A stretch of DNA of 64,000 nucleotides from Curtobacterium sp. ISL-83 (GCF_018613895.1 NZ_JAGGPH010000009.1:248001-312000); one strand, 5' to 3'; numbered from the stretch's first letter, positions 16,482 through 24,757 are shown. Program-made: numbers and translations. The notes: generated by a model not told the origin, from the sequence alone.

Positions 16482-17084
16482 GTGGGGTCGCGACGTCGGT
16501 GTGCGACTTCGGTGATGGTGGCGTTCGGTGTCCTGACGCTCGCGTCAGCCTGTGCACCGGAGCAGCCGCGCGAGTCCATCCCGGAGGCGTCGCTAACTGC
16601 GGCTGGACCGTGGGTGCCGGAATTCGAAGAGTCGTTGCGGGACGCGAGTCCCTTCGAGACCGCGATCCTGCGGGACGGAGTCATCACTGCGGCCGAGCTC
16701 GAGGAGGCGCAGGAGCGCAAGCGTGTGTGCATGCTCGATGCCGGGATCCGTTGGAAGATCTTCGACGATGGGACGTCTGAGGGCGAGCCGGTGGACGGCA
16801 GCGCTCTCGGGTCGACCGAGGATGTCAACGCGACCCTGCAGCGCTGCTCTCGACAGTTCGACCGGAGCGTGACCTACCTGTTCAACGAGGTGCGTCGGAA
16901 CCCGGAGAAGCAGGACGACGCGACCATCACGGTGGCGTGCCTTCGCGACGCCGGGGTCGTCGGTGCGGACTACACCGAACGTCGGTGGCGCGAGGAGAAC
17001 GACTCCGGGGCGTTCGCGTTCAACCAGTGGGACCCAGCGGCGACGCAGTGTCGGCTCGACCCGCTCGGGCTGTGGCGTCGATGA
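16482..17084 (+). CDS. Secreted or lipoprotein of unknown family in the peptide cassette
   Basis: 200 residues from the GTG 2 nt after the peptide stop. MGSRRRCATSVMVAFGVLTLASAC is a short signal peptide ending in a possible lipobox (LASAC; Ala rather than Leu at -3). The body is acidic, mostly helical-looking (ITAAELEEAQERKRVCMLDAG), with four further cysteines that may form disulfides, and a repeated CxxDAG element (VCMLDAG near residue 85, ACLRDAG near 153). No domain recognised. Candidates are an immunity protein for the peptide or a substrate receptor; neither can be shown. Overlaps the next gene by 4 nt. Confidence 0.75.
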   Translation: MGSRRRCATSVMVAFGVLTLASACAPEQPRESIPEASLTAAGPWVPEFEESLRDASPFETAILRDGVITAAELEEAQERKRVCMLDAGIRWKIFDDGTSEGEPVDGSALGSTEDVNATLQRCSRQFDRSVTYLFNEVRRNPEKQDDATITVACLRDAGVVGADYTERRWREENDSGAFAFNQWDPAATQCRLDPLGLWRR

Positions 17085-18124
17085 GGAACGCCGTCTCCGC
17101 GACGCTCGTCGCGCTGGGCGCGATCGTCGCCGCGGCGGGGACGGCCGCGGCCCTCGTGGTCGTCCTGCCCGTCGAGCCGCCCGCGTCGCTCCGCACCGCA
17201 GTCCCGGTGGGCGTCGTCCAGGCGACGGAGCGGGAGGACGCTGACGAGCGGCAGGTGCAGGTCACGCTGGACACGGGCGCACCGCAGCTCGTCGTGACCA
17301 GCCGCGCCGGGACGATCACGAGTTCCGCGTGTTCGACGGCGATGCCGATCCGGAGCGGTGACGTCCTCGCCACGATCGACGGTGCGCCGGTGGTCGCCCT
17401 CGCCACCGCTGTGCCGTTGTGGCGCGACCTCGGTCTCGGGGACGCGGGGGACGACGTCGCGGGTCTGCAACGGGAACTCGCACGGCTGGGCGATGGCCTC
17501 GCGGCGGACGGGATCCTCGGGCAGCGCACGCTCCAGGCTGCCCGGGCCTTCCTGGTGGCGCGGGGCATCCCGCTCGCGGACCTGCCCGACGACGGCGTCC
17601 CCAGGGCTCCGTTCAGTTGGGTGCCCGCCGCCGAGAACACCGTGCAGACCTGCTCGGCGGTCGTGGGGTCCCCGGTCGACGCCGACGGGCGCCTGGTCGC
17701 ACTGCCGGCCGAGCTCCGGGGTGCCCGCATCGACTCATTCCCCGTGGATCCAGCACCGGGGGCACGGGTGCTGCGGCTCGGCGCCGCCACCGTGCCGGTC
17801 GATGCGCGGGGCACGGTGGCGTCCGAGGGGCTCAGGGCGATCGCTGCCCTGCCGGAGTACGACGCCGCGGTCGCGTCGGGCGAGGGGGCACCGACGCTCA
17901 CCGCGACGTTCGCGCTGGTGACCCCCAGGAGGGTGCAGGTCGTGCCGCCCACGGCGCTGATCGGCATCGCCGGGCCGCACGCGTGCGTGCGATCCGAGGA
18001 CGGCCGGACCGTGCCCGTCGAGGTGGTCGGGTCGGAGCTCGGGCAGTCGTTCGTCCGGACCCGCGACGAGCGACCGCTCGACCGGGTGCGGTCCGCTGCA
18101 GGCCGGGACCGCTCGTGCCGGTGA
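17081..18124 (+). CDS. Membrane-anchored peptidoglycan-binding adaptor protein of an ABC exporter
   Basis: 347 residues. One N-terminal membrane anchor (ATLVALGAIVAAAGTAAALV). An HlyD/MacA-like extracytoplasmic body with IRSGDVLATIDGAPVVAL. A PG_binding_1 domain near residues 120-160 (GDAGDDVAGLQRELARLG, DGILGQRTLQAARAFL). In Gram-positives such proteins replace the periplasmic adaptor of MacAB-like ABC exporters and may bind the wall. ATG overlaps the previous stop (ATGA), and its own stop overlaps the ATPase start, so the cassette is translationally coupled. Confidence 0.85.
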   Translation: MRNAVSATLVALGAIVAAAGTAAALVVVLPVEPPASLRTAVPVGVVQATEREDADERQVQVTLDTGAPQLVVTSRAGTITSSACSTAMPIRSGDVLATIDGAPVVALATAVPLWRDLGLGDAGDDVAGLQRELARLGDGLAADGILGQRTLQAARAFLVARGIPLADLPDDGVPRAPFSWVPAAENTVQTCSAVVGSPVDADGRLVALPAELRGARIDSFPVDPAPGARVLRLGAATVPVDARGTVASEGLRAIAALPEYDAAVASGEGAPTLTATFALVTPRRVQVVPPTALIGIAGPHACVRSEDGRTVPVEVVGSELGQSFVRTRDERPLDRVRSAAGRDRSCR

Positions 18125-18738
18125 CACTCGCGGGAGTCGGACACACCTGGGCTGACGGCACCGAGGTGTTCTCCGGCCTCGACCAGACGTTCACCGAGGG
18201 TACGGTGACGGCGCTCGTCGGCCCGAGTGGCAGCGGGAAGTCGACGCTGCTCGCGATCATCGCGGGGATGCTCAGTCCGACCGTCGGCACTGTGGAGCGA
18301 CCTGTGCGCTGCCGACCACTGTGGGTGTTCCAGAACCCGCACGGTGTCCCAGGTCGGCGGGCCCTCGACCACGTGGCTCTGCCGATGGTCGCTCGCGGGC
18401 TCGACCGTCGGACCGCCGACCTCCGGTCACTCGAGGTCCTCGAGCGCTTCGGACTCGTACACCGGGCGCTCGCGCGGTTCGGCGAGCTGTCGGGCGGCGA
18501 GGCCCAGCGGCTGATGCTGGCCCGGGGCATCGCGAGCGCACCCGGGCTGATGCTCGTCGACGAGCCCACGGCGCAGCTCGACCGCAGCACCGCGGCCGAA
18601 GTCGATGACGGGATCGCGGCGCTCGCCGCGGGCGGCACCATCGTGGTGGTGGCAACCCACGACGAGCGCACACGGGATGCATGCACCGCCGTGCTCGACC
18701 TCGGCGAGCGCGGGAGCGGCAACCTGCGATGCGGTTGA
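18121..18738 (+). CDS. ABC transporter ATPase (MacB/LolD type)
   Basis: 205 residues. Walker A GPSGSGKST near residue 36, signature LSGGEAQRLMLARG near residue 121, Walker B GLMLVDEPTAQLD and H-loop VVATHDERT. The Q-loop reads LWVFQNPHGVPGRRALDHV. Small size and LolD-like signature fit energisers of FtsX/MacB-type permeases. GTG start in a GTGA overlap with the adaptor gene; GTG at 18115 is an alternative. Overlaps the permease gene by 10 nt. Confidence 0.9.
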   Translation: MTLAGVGHTWADGTEVFSGLDQTFTEGTVTALVGPSGSGKSTLLAIIAGMLSPTVGTVERPVRCRPLWVFQNPHGVPGRRALDHVALPMVARGLDRRTADLRSLEVLERFGLVHRALARFGELSGGEAQRLMLARGIASAPGLMLVDEPTAQLDRSTAAEVDDGIAALAAGGTIVVVATHDERTRDACTAVLDLGERGSGNLRCG

Positions 18739-19802
18739 CCGAGGTCGTCCGGGAGGCGTGGCGCGACCTCGCCTCTGGTGCCGCGCGTGCCGTGACGAAC
18801 GCGGTCGTGCTCGCCGTCCTGCTCGGGGTCTGCGCCGGTGGGTGGACGCTCGCGGTCGCCACCGACGTCCGCTCGGCGGCGGACTACGTCGCGAGCGGTG
18901 CCGCCACGCTGGTCCAGCAGGCCGAGGGACGGATCGACGCCTCGGCCTGTGCCGCGCTGTCCGCGTCCGACGGCGTGGTGGCGTCCGGAGCGCTCCGCCG
19001 GGTCCCGGTGGGTGCCGTCCCCGCCGCGCTCGCCGGATCGAGCCTGCCGACGTACGAGGTGTCGGCCGGGTTCCTCGACGTGCTCAGCACCCGCGGTCGG
19101 TCGGGGGTCGTCGGTGTCGTCCCGTCGCGGCAGCTCGCCGACGAGCTCGGCGTCGACCCCGGGGACCGGATCCCGCTCCTCGGCGGTCCCGCTGTCCCGG
19201 TGGCTGCCGTGTACGAGTACCCGGACGACGGGCGCGATCCCGACCTGGAGTACGCCCTGCTCGCACCGACCGCGGCCGGCGGTCCGTTCGACGCCTGTTG
19301 GGCGACCGTCTGGCCCGAACGAGAGGACGCCGTACAGCTCCTCCGCCGGACCGTGCTGCCGACCTCCGGAGCGGAGGACGAGGCTCGGCCGACGGTGGAG
19401 CAGCTCAACCCGCGCGCGGGGACGGCGTTCGTGCCGACCAACCGATCGCCGCCGTGGGTCCCCGTCGGTGCGGCGGGCCTCGCGGGTGCCTCGGTCGGCA
19501 TCGTCGCGGTGCTGCGACGGCGGCTGTCCCTGGCCTCGGACCTGCACGTCGGGGTCCCACGACGCGCACAGGTGCTCGGTGTCGTGCTCGCGCACCTCGT
19601 CTGGGCGTCCGTCGCTGCGGTCGGTGCGCTGGGCATCGCCGTGCTCCCGGTACGCGGGTTGTCCGACGCCGACGCCGTCCCCATCGTCGTCCGAGCGCTG
19701 GTCATCGTCGTGGCCGGGGTCGTGGGTGCGCTGCTCGGGGGAGCGGTCACGGCTTCCGGGATCCGCGAGCGGTCCCTCCACCGGTACTTCCGTGCGCGCT
19801 GA
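18729..19802 (+). CDS. FtsX/MacB-like ABC transporter permease of the peptide cassette
   Basis: 357 residues with an N-terminal membrane helix (AVVLAVLLGVCAGGWTLAV), a MacB_PCD-like extracytoplasmic domain of about 200 residues, and three C-terminal helices, the four-helix layout of type VII ABC mechanotransmission transporters. Such permeases extrude peptides or lipoproteins after they reach the outer face. The ATG overlaps the ATPase gene. The TGA stop is the first unit of an 8-bp tandem repeat array. The match to PF02687 is weak by eye, so family placement relies on topology and gene order. Confidence 0.8.
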   Translation: MRLTEVVREAWRDLASGAARAVTNAVVLAVLLGVCAGGWTLAVATDVRSAADYVASGAATLVQQAEGRIDASACAALSASDGVVASGALRRVPVGAVPAALAGSSLPTYEVSAGFLDVLSTRGRSGVVGVVPSRQLADELGVDPGDRIPLLGGPAVPVAAVYEYPDDGRDPDLEYALLAPTAAGGPFDACWATVWPEREDAVQLLRRTVLPTSGAEDEARPTVEQLNPRAGTAFVPTNRSPPWVPVGAAGLAGASVGIVAVLRRRLSLASDLHVGVPRRAQVLGVVLAHLVWASVAAVGALGIAVLPVRGLSDADAVPIVVRALVIVVAGVVGALLGGAVTASGIRERSLHRYFRAR

Positions 19803-19846
19803 CGCGCTGACGCGCTGACGCGCTGACGCGCTGACGCGCTGACGCG
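19799..19846. repeat. Octanucleotide tandem array (CTGACGCG)6 including the permease stop codon
   Basis: Six perfect 8-bp units; the TGA stop at 19800-19802 lies in the first. It fills most of the 62-bp gap between the converging permease and dioxygenase genes. Confidence 0.9.
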
Positions 19847-19864
19847 AGCGCCGCTCGCGTCCGG

Positions 19865-20749
19865 TCAGCCGCGCCCCGGCGCCGTGACCTCGATCCGGTT
19901 CGCCCACGGGTCCTCGAACGCGACCGTGCGCCCGTCGTCAACCGTCTGCACCCCGGCGTCCCGCATCCGGGCCTCGAGTGCCCCCAGGTCGTCGACCCCG
20001 GGGACCTCGATCCGGACGAGCCCGAGCCCGAGCGCGAGCTGCCGCCGCCCGGCGCCGCGCGAGTTCCACGTGTTCATCGCCATGTGGTGGTGGTACCCGC
20101 CCGCCGAGACGAACAGCGCGTCACCCATGCCCGCGGTGGTGGCGAACCCGAGGGTGTCGACGTAGAACTCCTTGGCGGTCCCGACGTCCCCGACGGACAG
20201 GTGCACGTGCCCGACCCGTCCCGGGCGCGTGGCCGCGGAGTCGAGGGCGTCCTCGGTCAGGTGGGTGCGGATGAAGTCGTTGGGGTCGAGGAAGATCGTC
20301 GCCATGTCGACCATGCCGTGCGTCCACGACCACTCCGTGCGGTCGCGGTCCCAGTAGAGCTCGACGCCGTTGCCCTCCGGATCGGTGCAGTAGAAGGCGT
20401 TGCTGACGAGGTGGTCGGCACTCCCGGTGAAGGTCTGCGGGTACTGCGTCGCGATCGAGTACAGCGCGGCGGCGAGGTCGGCCCGGCTGTCGAACAGGAT
20501 CGCGGTGTGGAACAGCCCCGCCTCGTGCGCGCTCGCATGGGCCAAGCCGGGGGTGTGTTCGAGGATCACGATCGACGTGCTCGTCCCGAGCGGACCGGGG
20601 CGACCGAGCACTGCGCGTCCGTGCTCCTGGGACAGCAGCGCGAGCCGGACCCCGTCGCGGTAGTAGGCGATCATCCGGTCGAGGTCCGCGACCCGGAGGG
20701 TGACGGCGCCCATGCCGGTGTCGGCGGCGAGGAGGTCCTGCGTCTGCAT
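19865..20749 (-). CDS. VOC/glyoxalase-fold protein, catechol-2,3-dioxygenase-like
   Basis: 294 residues built of two vicinal-oxygen-chelate modules. Module 1 begins GAVTLRVADLDRMIAYYRDG and contains LFHTAILF; module 2 begins VGHVHLSVGDVGTAKEFYVD and ends with VAFEDPWANRIEV. The layout and FYCTDPEGNGVELYWDR fit CatE-type catechol 2,3-dioxygenases and related quinone-response enzymes; substrate is unknown. The ATG at 20749 is 6 nt after CACACT, which has a TTGACG -35 at 17-bp spacing on this strand, so the mRNA looks leaderless. A 22-bp palindrome covers that -35. Confidence 0.85.
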   Translation of the reverse strand: MQTQDLLAADTGMGAVTLRVADLDRMIAYYRDGVRLALLSQEHGRAVLGRPGPLGTSTSIVILEHTPGLAHASAHEAGLFHTAILFDSRADLAAALYSIATQYPQTFTGSADHLVSNAFYCTDPEGNGVELYWDRDRTEWSWTHGMVDMATIFLDPNDFIRTHLTEDALDSAATRPGRVGHVHLSVGDVGTAKEFYVDTLGFATTAGMGDALFVSAGGYHHHMAMNTWNSRGAGRRQLALGLGLVRIEVPGVDDLGALEARMRDAGVQTVDDGRTVAFEDPWANRIEVTAPGRG

Positions 20750-20767
20750 GTCCTCAGTGTGCGCGCA

Positions 20768-20789
20768 TTTGGTTGACGCGTCAACCAAA
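20768..20789 (-). promoter_or_regulatory. Perfect 22-bp palindromic operator over the dioxygenase -35 element
   Basis: TTTGGTTGACGCGTCAACCAAA is a perfect palindrome. On the minus strand its TTGACG is 17 bp from a CACACT -10, itself 6 nt from the dioxygenase ATG, so a bound protein would block RNA polymerase. MarR- or TetR-type control is plausible for a catechol or quinone enzyme, but no regulator gene is adjacent. Confidence 0.75.
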
Positions 20790-20802
20790 CGTGCGCGCGG
20801 GA

Positions 20803-21585
20803 TCACGCGTGATTCGAGAACCCGCCGTCCGAGTGCAGGACCTGACCGCTGATCCAGCCACCGTCCTCCGAGCACAGGAAGCCGACGAGTGCGGCGGTGT
20901 CGGCGGGGGTCCCGAGCCGTCCACCCGGTGTCTCGCTGCGCACCCAGGCCTTCGTCTCGTCGGTCATCCACCCCGTGTCGTTCGGCCCCGGGTTGACGAG
21001 GTTCGCGCGCACCCCGAGGTCCGCGAGCTCCTTCGCCGCGCCCAGGACGATCCGGTCGAGGGCGCCCTTCGACGCCCCGTACGGCAGGTTGTACGCGATG
21101 TGGTCGCTCGTCAGCGCGATGACGCGGCGCAAGGACCGAGGAGCAGCGTCGTCGGCTCGCTCGAGCGCGGCCTGGTACGCCTGCACGAGCAGGAACGGTG
21201 CGCGGGCGTTCACCGCGAAGTGCTGGTCCCAGGCGGCGACGGTGGTGGACCGGAAGTCCGAGTCCACCGATTCGCAGTGGGACAGCACGAGCGCGGTCAC
21301 GGGAGCGCCCGCCTCGGCTTCGGCGCGGTCGACGAGGGCGGCCGCCTGCTCCGGGTCGGCCAGGTCGACCGGGAGGCGCGACACGCGTGCGCCCGCCGCC
21401 TCGCACTCCCGCACGACGGATTCGATCCCGTCCGGGTCCGCGCCACCGCTCACGCGGTCGTCGTACGGGCCCCACCACGAGATGGCGAGGTCCCAGCCAT
21501 CGGCCGCCAGGCGGGTGGCGAGCGCGGCACCGATCCCGGCGCGGCGACCCACACCGGTCACCAGGGCGAGGGGTCTGTGGGACAT
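20803..21585 (-). CDS. Short-chain dehydrogenase/reductase
   Basis: 260 residues. NAD(P)-binding TGVGRRAGIGAALA at the N-terminus, VDLADPEQAAAL, NARAPFLL, and the active-site tetrad element YGASKGALD (Tyr-X3-Lys). The C-terminal GGRLGTPADTAALVGFLCSED and SGQVLHSDGG are typical for 3-oxoacyl-ACP-reductase-like SDRs. Substrate unknown. ATG at 21585 with GGAGG 8 nt upstream. Lies upstream of the dioxygenase gene on the same strand, but the latter has its own promoter. Confidence 0.9.
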   Translation of the reverse strand: MSHRPLALVTGVGRRAGIGAALATRLAADGWDLAISWWGPYDDRVSGGADPDGIESVVRECEAAGARVSRLPVDLADPEQAAALVDRAEAEAGAPVTALVLSHCESVDSDFRSTTVAAWDQHFAVNARAPFLLVQAYQAALERADDAAPRSLRRVIALTSDHIAYNLPYGASKGALDRIVLGAAKELADLGVRANLVNPGPNDTGWMTDETKAWVRSETPGGRLGTPADTAALVGFLCSEDGGWISGQVLHSDGGFSNHA

Positions 21586-21719
21586 GGGACGAGCCTCCAG
21601 GATCTGCGACGCGACGCGACGCGACGTGAGGTGAAGTCGCGATGCGTCCACGGCCCAGGATGGCATCGCACCCGGTGTCCTGTCGGCGGCGCACGCCGTC
21701 GACGGGCCAGGATGGGCAC

Positions 21720-22277
21720 ATGCACGACACGCGACGAGGGCCGGGCAGTCGGCGCGGTCCCCGCGAGCGCCGCGGCCCGCGCGACCTGCCGATCGAGCAG
21801 GTCCGGGACCGGATGTCCTCGTACATCTACGGGAACATCACGGTGTTGGCCGTCGCGATCGCGGTGGACCCGGACCAGATCCACCGGGGGACCGCGGTGC
21901 TGACCGTGCTCGCGACGGCCATTCTGACCTACCTGGCGCACGTGCTCGCGCACCTGGTCGCGCACGGCTTCGGGCCCGACGGTGACGACGAGCAGAACCG
22001 CTCGACGATCGTGTCGATCGTCCGCAACGCCAACCCGATCGCGACCTCTGGGCTGATCCCGGCGGTGCTCTACGCGGCCGCGTGGATCGGGTGGCTGCCG
22101 GCGGAGTGGGCACAGATCGCCGCCACGGTGATCCTGGTGGTGCGCATCGGTCTGGTCGGGCCGTTCATGCAGCGCTTCAGTGGGCAGCGTCCGTCGTTCC
22201 TCGGGTTGTGGGGCGGCATCGTGCTCGCGGCCGTGGCGTTCGTGATCGGGTTCGTGAAGGTGGTGTTGACGCATTGA
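21720..22277 (+). CDS. Integral membrane protein of unknown function
   Basis: 185 residues. A basic Arg/Gly-rich N-terminus (RRGPGSRRGPRERRG) is followed by four hydrophobic segments, including TVLAVAIAVD, AVLTVLATAILTYLAHVLAHL and GGIVLAAVAFVIGFVKVVL. A conserved-looking MSSYIYGNITVLA precedes TM1. No family recognised by name. ATG with AGGA 7 nt upstream. Its stop overlaps the signal-peptidase TTG start (TTGA), so the two are probably co-translated. Confidence 0.75.
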   Translation: MHDTRRGPGSRRGPRERRGPRDLPIEQVRDRMSSYIYGNITVLAVAIAVDPDQIHRGTAVLTVLATAILTYLAHVLAHLVAHGFGPDGDDEQNRSTIVSIVRNANPIATSGLIPAVLYAAAWIGWLPAEWAQIAATVILVVRIGLVGPFMQRFSGQRPSFLGLWGGIVLAAVAFVIGFVKVVLTH

Positions 22278-22891
22278 GCGAGGCCGAGCCGGCGGCTCCC
22301 GAGCGGGCACGCTGGAAGTTCCTGCGAGACCTCGCGATCATCGTGGTCGTCGCGCTCTTCGCGTCGTTCGTGGTGCGGACGTACCTGGTCCGCTCGTTCT
22401 TCATCCCGTCGGTGTCGATGGAGCGCACGCTGCTCGTCGGCGACCGCGTGCTCGTCAACGAGCTCGTGCCCGGGGTGGTCCCGGTGCGGCGTGGTGACGT
22501 CGTGGTCTTCCGCGACCCGGGCGGCTGGCTCGGACCGGCGCAGGGCGACGACCTCATCAAGCGCGTCATCGGGCTCCCCGGCGACACGGTCTCGTGCTGC
22601 GGTGTCGCGGGGGAACTGAGCGTCAACGGGCACCCGGTCCACGAGCCCTACGTGGTGCTGCAGCCCGGGTCTCCGCGGGTCGCCGCCGAGGACTTCTCCG
22701 TCACGGTGCCCGAGGGGCGACTCTGGGTGATGGGCGACAACCGCTCGCGCTCTGCGGACTCGCGGATCCACGGGTCCGTGCCGGAGTCGGACGTCGTCGG
22801 GCGGGCGTTCGTCACCACCTGGCCGGTGTCGCGGTGGTCGGTCTTGTCCCGGTACGGCGGAGTGTGGGACGCCGTACCGGACCCGTCGTGA
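22274..22891 (+). CDS. lepB: Signal peptidase I
   Basis: A 205-residue type I signal peptidase (S26). One N-terminal transmembrane anchor (LAIIVVVALFASFVVRTYLV), the nucleophile Ser in IPSVSMERTLLVGDRVLV near residue 44, the general-base Lys in DLIKRVIGLPGD near 97, and box E MGDNRSRSADSRIHG. It removes signal peptides of exported proteins, such as those encoded at 16199. TTG start overlapping the upstream gene's TGA by 4 nt; no other start is in frame before the conserved part. Likely one of several paralogues in the genome. Confidence 0.93.
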   Translation: MSEAEPAAPERARWKFLRDLAIIVVVALFASFVVRTYLVRSFFIPSVSMERTLLVGDRVLVNELVPGVVPVRRGDVVVFRDPGGWLGPAQGDDLIKRVIGLPGDTVSCCGVAGELSVNGHPVHEPYVVLQPGSPRVAAEDFSVTVPEGRLWVMGDNRSRSADSRIHGSVPESDVVGRAFVTTWPVSRWSVLSRYGGVWDAVPDPS

Positions 22892-22963
22892 GTCGAATGT
22901 CGCGTCGTGCAACACAGCGCGGTAGCGTTCGCTGTCCGAACGACGGCGAACGGAGGCAGCGAC

Positions 22964-23794
22964 ATGACCGAGACCACGCCCCCGTTCGAGTACCGCACCG
23001 GCGGCGACGAATCCCTGTCGATCCACCGCATCGCCACGGGCGGTCGGGAGCGCACCGGCACGATCGGACCCCGGCCGGACCACGTGGTCTTCTGGCTCGC
23101 CGATGGTCACGCGGAACTCAGCTCGGACCGCGGGGAGCGGTGGCACGTCCCGGCCGGTGCGCCGGTGATGCTGTCGGCGCCCGTCGCGTACGCGTTCCGC
23201 ACCGACGCCGACCGGATGACCCTGCTCCACATCACTCCGGCGCTGCTCGGCGAGACCGACGAACCGTCGGAGTTCGTCCAGCCGGACCCCGACGACGTCC
23301 GTCTCGAACCTTTGCGGACCCTGCTGCGGGAGGTCGTCGACCGCGTGCTCGACCCCGACCTGCCCGTCCCGGAGCGGCGCGCCCTGAACCGCCGGGTCGC
23401 CACCGTCGTCCTGTCGACCTTCACGCCGACCCGACCCGACGTGGAGGACCGGCTGCGCTGCGCGATCCGGTTCGTGCACGAACACGCCGGCGACCCGATC
23501 ACCGTGGTGGACATCGGCGCCGCGGCGGGCCTCAGCGAGCGCGGGCTGCAGGACCTCTTCCGTCGCCGACTCGCGGTCACGCCCATGCAGTACCTGCGCG
23601 AGGTGCGTCTCGACCGCGTCCACGCGGTGCTGTCGGCACCGGGACCCGACGTGGTCACCGTTCGTGAGGTCGCGTGGCGGTGGCAGCTCGCCCACCTCGG
23701 CCGGTTCGCCGCGGCGTACCGTGCGCGCTTCGGGGAAGGGCCCAGCCAGACCCTGACGCGCGGCGGTCGTCCGGCCGGCCCCGACGATTTCTGA
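22964..23794 (+). CDS. AraC family transcriptional regulator
   Basis: 276 residues. An N-terminal cupin-like sensing domain (FWLADGHAELSSDRG, WHVPAGAPVMLS) precedes a C-terminal AraC DNA-binding domain with two helix-turn-helix units: IGAAAGLSERGLQDLFRRRL and VTVREVAWRWQLAHLGRFAA, ending YRARFGEGPSQTL. The inducer is unknown. ATG at 22964 follows GGAGG by 7 nt; an upstream ATG at 22907 lacks a ribosome site. No clear target gene is adjacent; the next gene is an XRE-type regulator on the same strand. Confidence 0.9.
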   Translation: MTETTPPFEYRTGGDESLSIHRIATGGRERTGTIGPRPDHVVFWLADGHAELSSDRGERWHVPAGAPVMLSAPVAYAFRTDADRMTLLHITPALLGETDEPSEFVQPDPDDVRLEPLRTLLREVVDRVLDPDLPVPERRALNRRVATVVLSTFTPTRPDVEDRLRCAIRFVHEHAGDPITVVDIGAAAGLSERGLQDLFRRRLAVTPMQYLREVRLDRVHAVLSAPGPDVVTVREVAWRWQLAHLGRFAAAYRARFGEGPSQTLTRGGRPAGPDDF

Positions 23795-23813
23795 CACGCC
23801 CGAAAACGCACCT

Positions 23814-23829
23814 GAGAACGTTCGTTCTC
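23814..23829. promoter_or_regulatory. Perfect dyad GAGAACG-TT-CGTTCTC upstream of the MmyB/MLTR-type regulator
   Basis: The 16-bp dyad lies 22-37 bp before the -10 element of the gene at 23863. It contains GAAC-N4-GTTC, the core of actinobacterial LexA boxes, but could equally be an autoregulatory operator. Which protein binds is unknown. Confidence 0.5.
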
Positions 23830-23862
23830 GACTCTGTTGCGGGTTCCGGCTATCCTGCGGAC

Positions 23863-24720
23863 GTGGAGCCGAAACGGTCAGAGCTCGGGCAGTACCTCCG
23901 GGCACGGCGGTCGCTGGTGCAACCCGAGGACGTCGGGCTCGTGCGGGAACCGGGGCGCCGGGTCGACGGGCTGCGCCGTGAAGAGGTCGCGCGCCTCGCG
24001 GGGATCAGCCCCGAGTACTACCTGCGCCTCGAGCGCGGACGTGACCACCAGCCGTCCGACCAGGTCCTCTCCGCGATCGCACGGGCACTCCTGCTCGACC
24101 ACGAGGCCACCCACTACATGCGACGCCTCGCCAACGCGTCGTCCCGTCCCCTCGACGACCACCGCACCGCGCCCGTCGACGACTCGATCCGAGCACTCCT
24201 GGACCAGTGGTCGCACACGCCGGCGTTCGTGATGGACCGGAACCAGGACATCGTCCTGTCGAACGCCCTGGCCAGCGCCCTCGGCCCCGGGTACATGGAG
24301 CCCGGCGCGAACGTCGTGCTGCAGATCTTCTCCGAGGTGTCGCGACAGCACGCCATGGACTGGGAAGCGACGGCGCGACGGGTCGCCGCAGCCCTGCGCT
24401 TGCACGGTGATGCCGAGGACCCCCGGTTGCAGGAGATCGTCGGGACGCTGACGCTGCACGACCCGGACTTCCCCGCGATCTGGGCGCGGCACGACGTCGC
24501 GGTGCAACGGACCGGGACGTCACGGCACTGGATCGACCCGTTCGGATGGGTCGATTTCCGGTGGCAGAACCTCGCGATCCCCGGCAGCTCGCACGTGCTC
24601 GCGACCTTCTGGGCCGATCCGGGCACCCCGGCCGCCGCGGCGATCGTCTACCTCGCGGCGCAGGTGCAGCAGGGGACCGTGCCGACGAAGCCCGTCACCG
24701 GCGAGGCGCTCACCGGCTGA
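23863..24720 (+). CDS. XRE-type transcriptional regulator with MmyB-like ligand-binding domain
   Basis: 285 residues. N-terminal helix-turn-helix: LGQYLRARRSLVQPEDVGL, then VDGLRREEVARLAGISPEYY and LERGRDHQPSDQVLSAIARA. The C-terminal half, from SIRALLDQWSHTPAFVMDRN through FRWQNLAIPGSSHVLATFWAD, is the PAS-like MmyB/MLTR ligand-binding domain (PF17765) thought to bind fatty-acid-type ligands. GTG start 6 nt after TATCCT (23851-23856) and no Shine-Dalgarno, so leaderless. It faces a second gene (24758-25285) that carries only the ligand-binding half. Confidence 0.92.
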   Translation: MEPKRSELGQYLRARRSLVQPEDVGLVREPGRRVDGLRREEVARLAGISPEYYLRLERGRDHQPSDQVLSAIARALLLDHEATHYMRRLANASSRPLDDHRTAPVDDSIRALLDQWSHTPAFVMDRNQDIVLSNALASALGPGYMEPGANVVLQIFSEVSRQHAMDWEATARRVAAALRLHGDAEDPRLQEIVGTLTLHDPDFPAIWARHDVAVQRTGTSRHWIDPFGWVDFRWQNLAIPGSSHVLATFWADPGTPAAAAIVYLAAQVQQGTVPTKPVTGEALTG

Positions 24721-24757
24721 GGAGCCGACCGTCCGGCGCCGACAGAGGCGGTGACGG

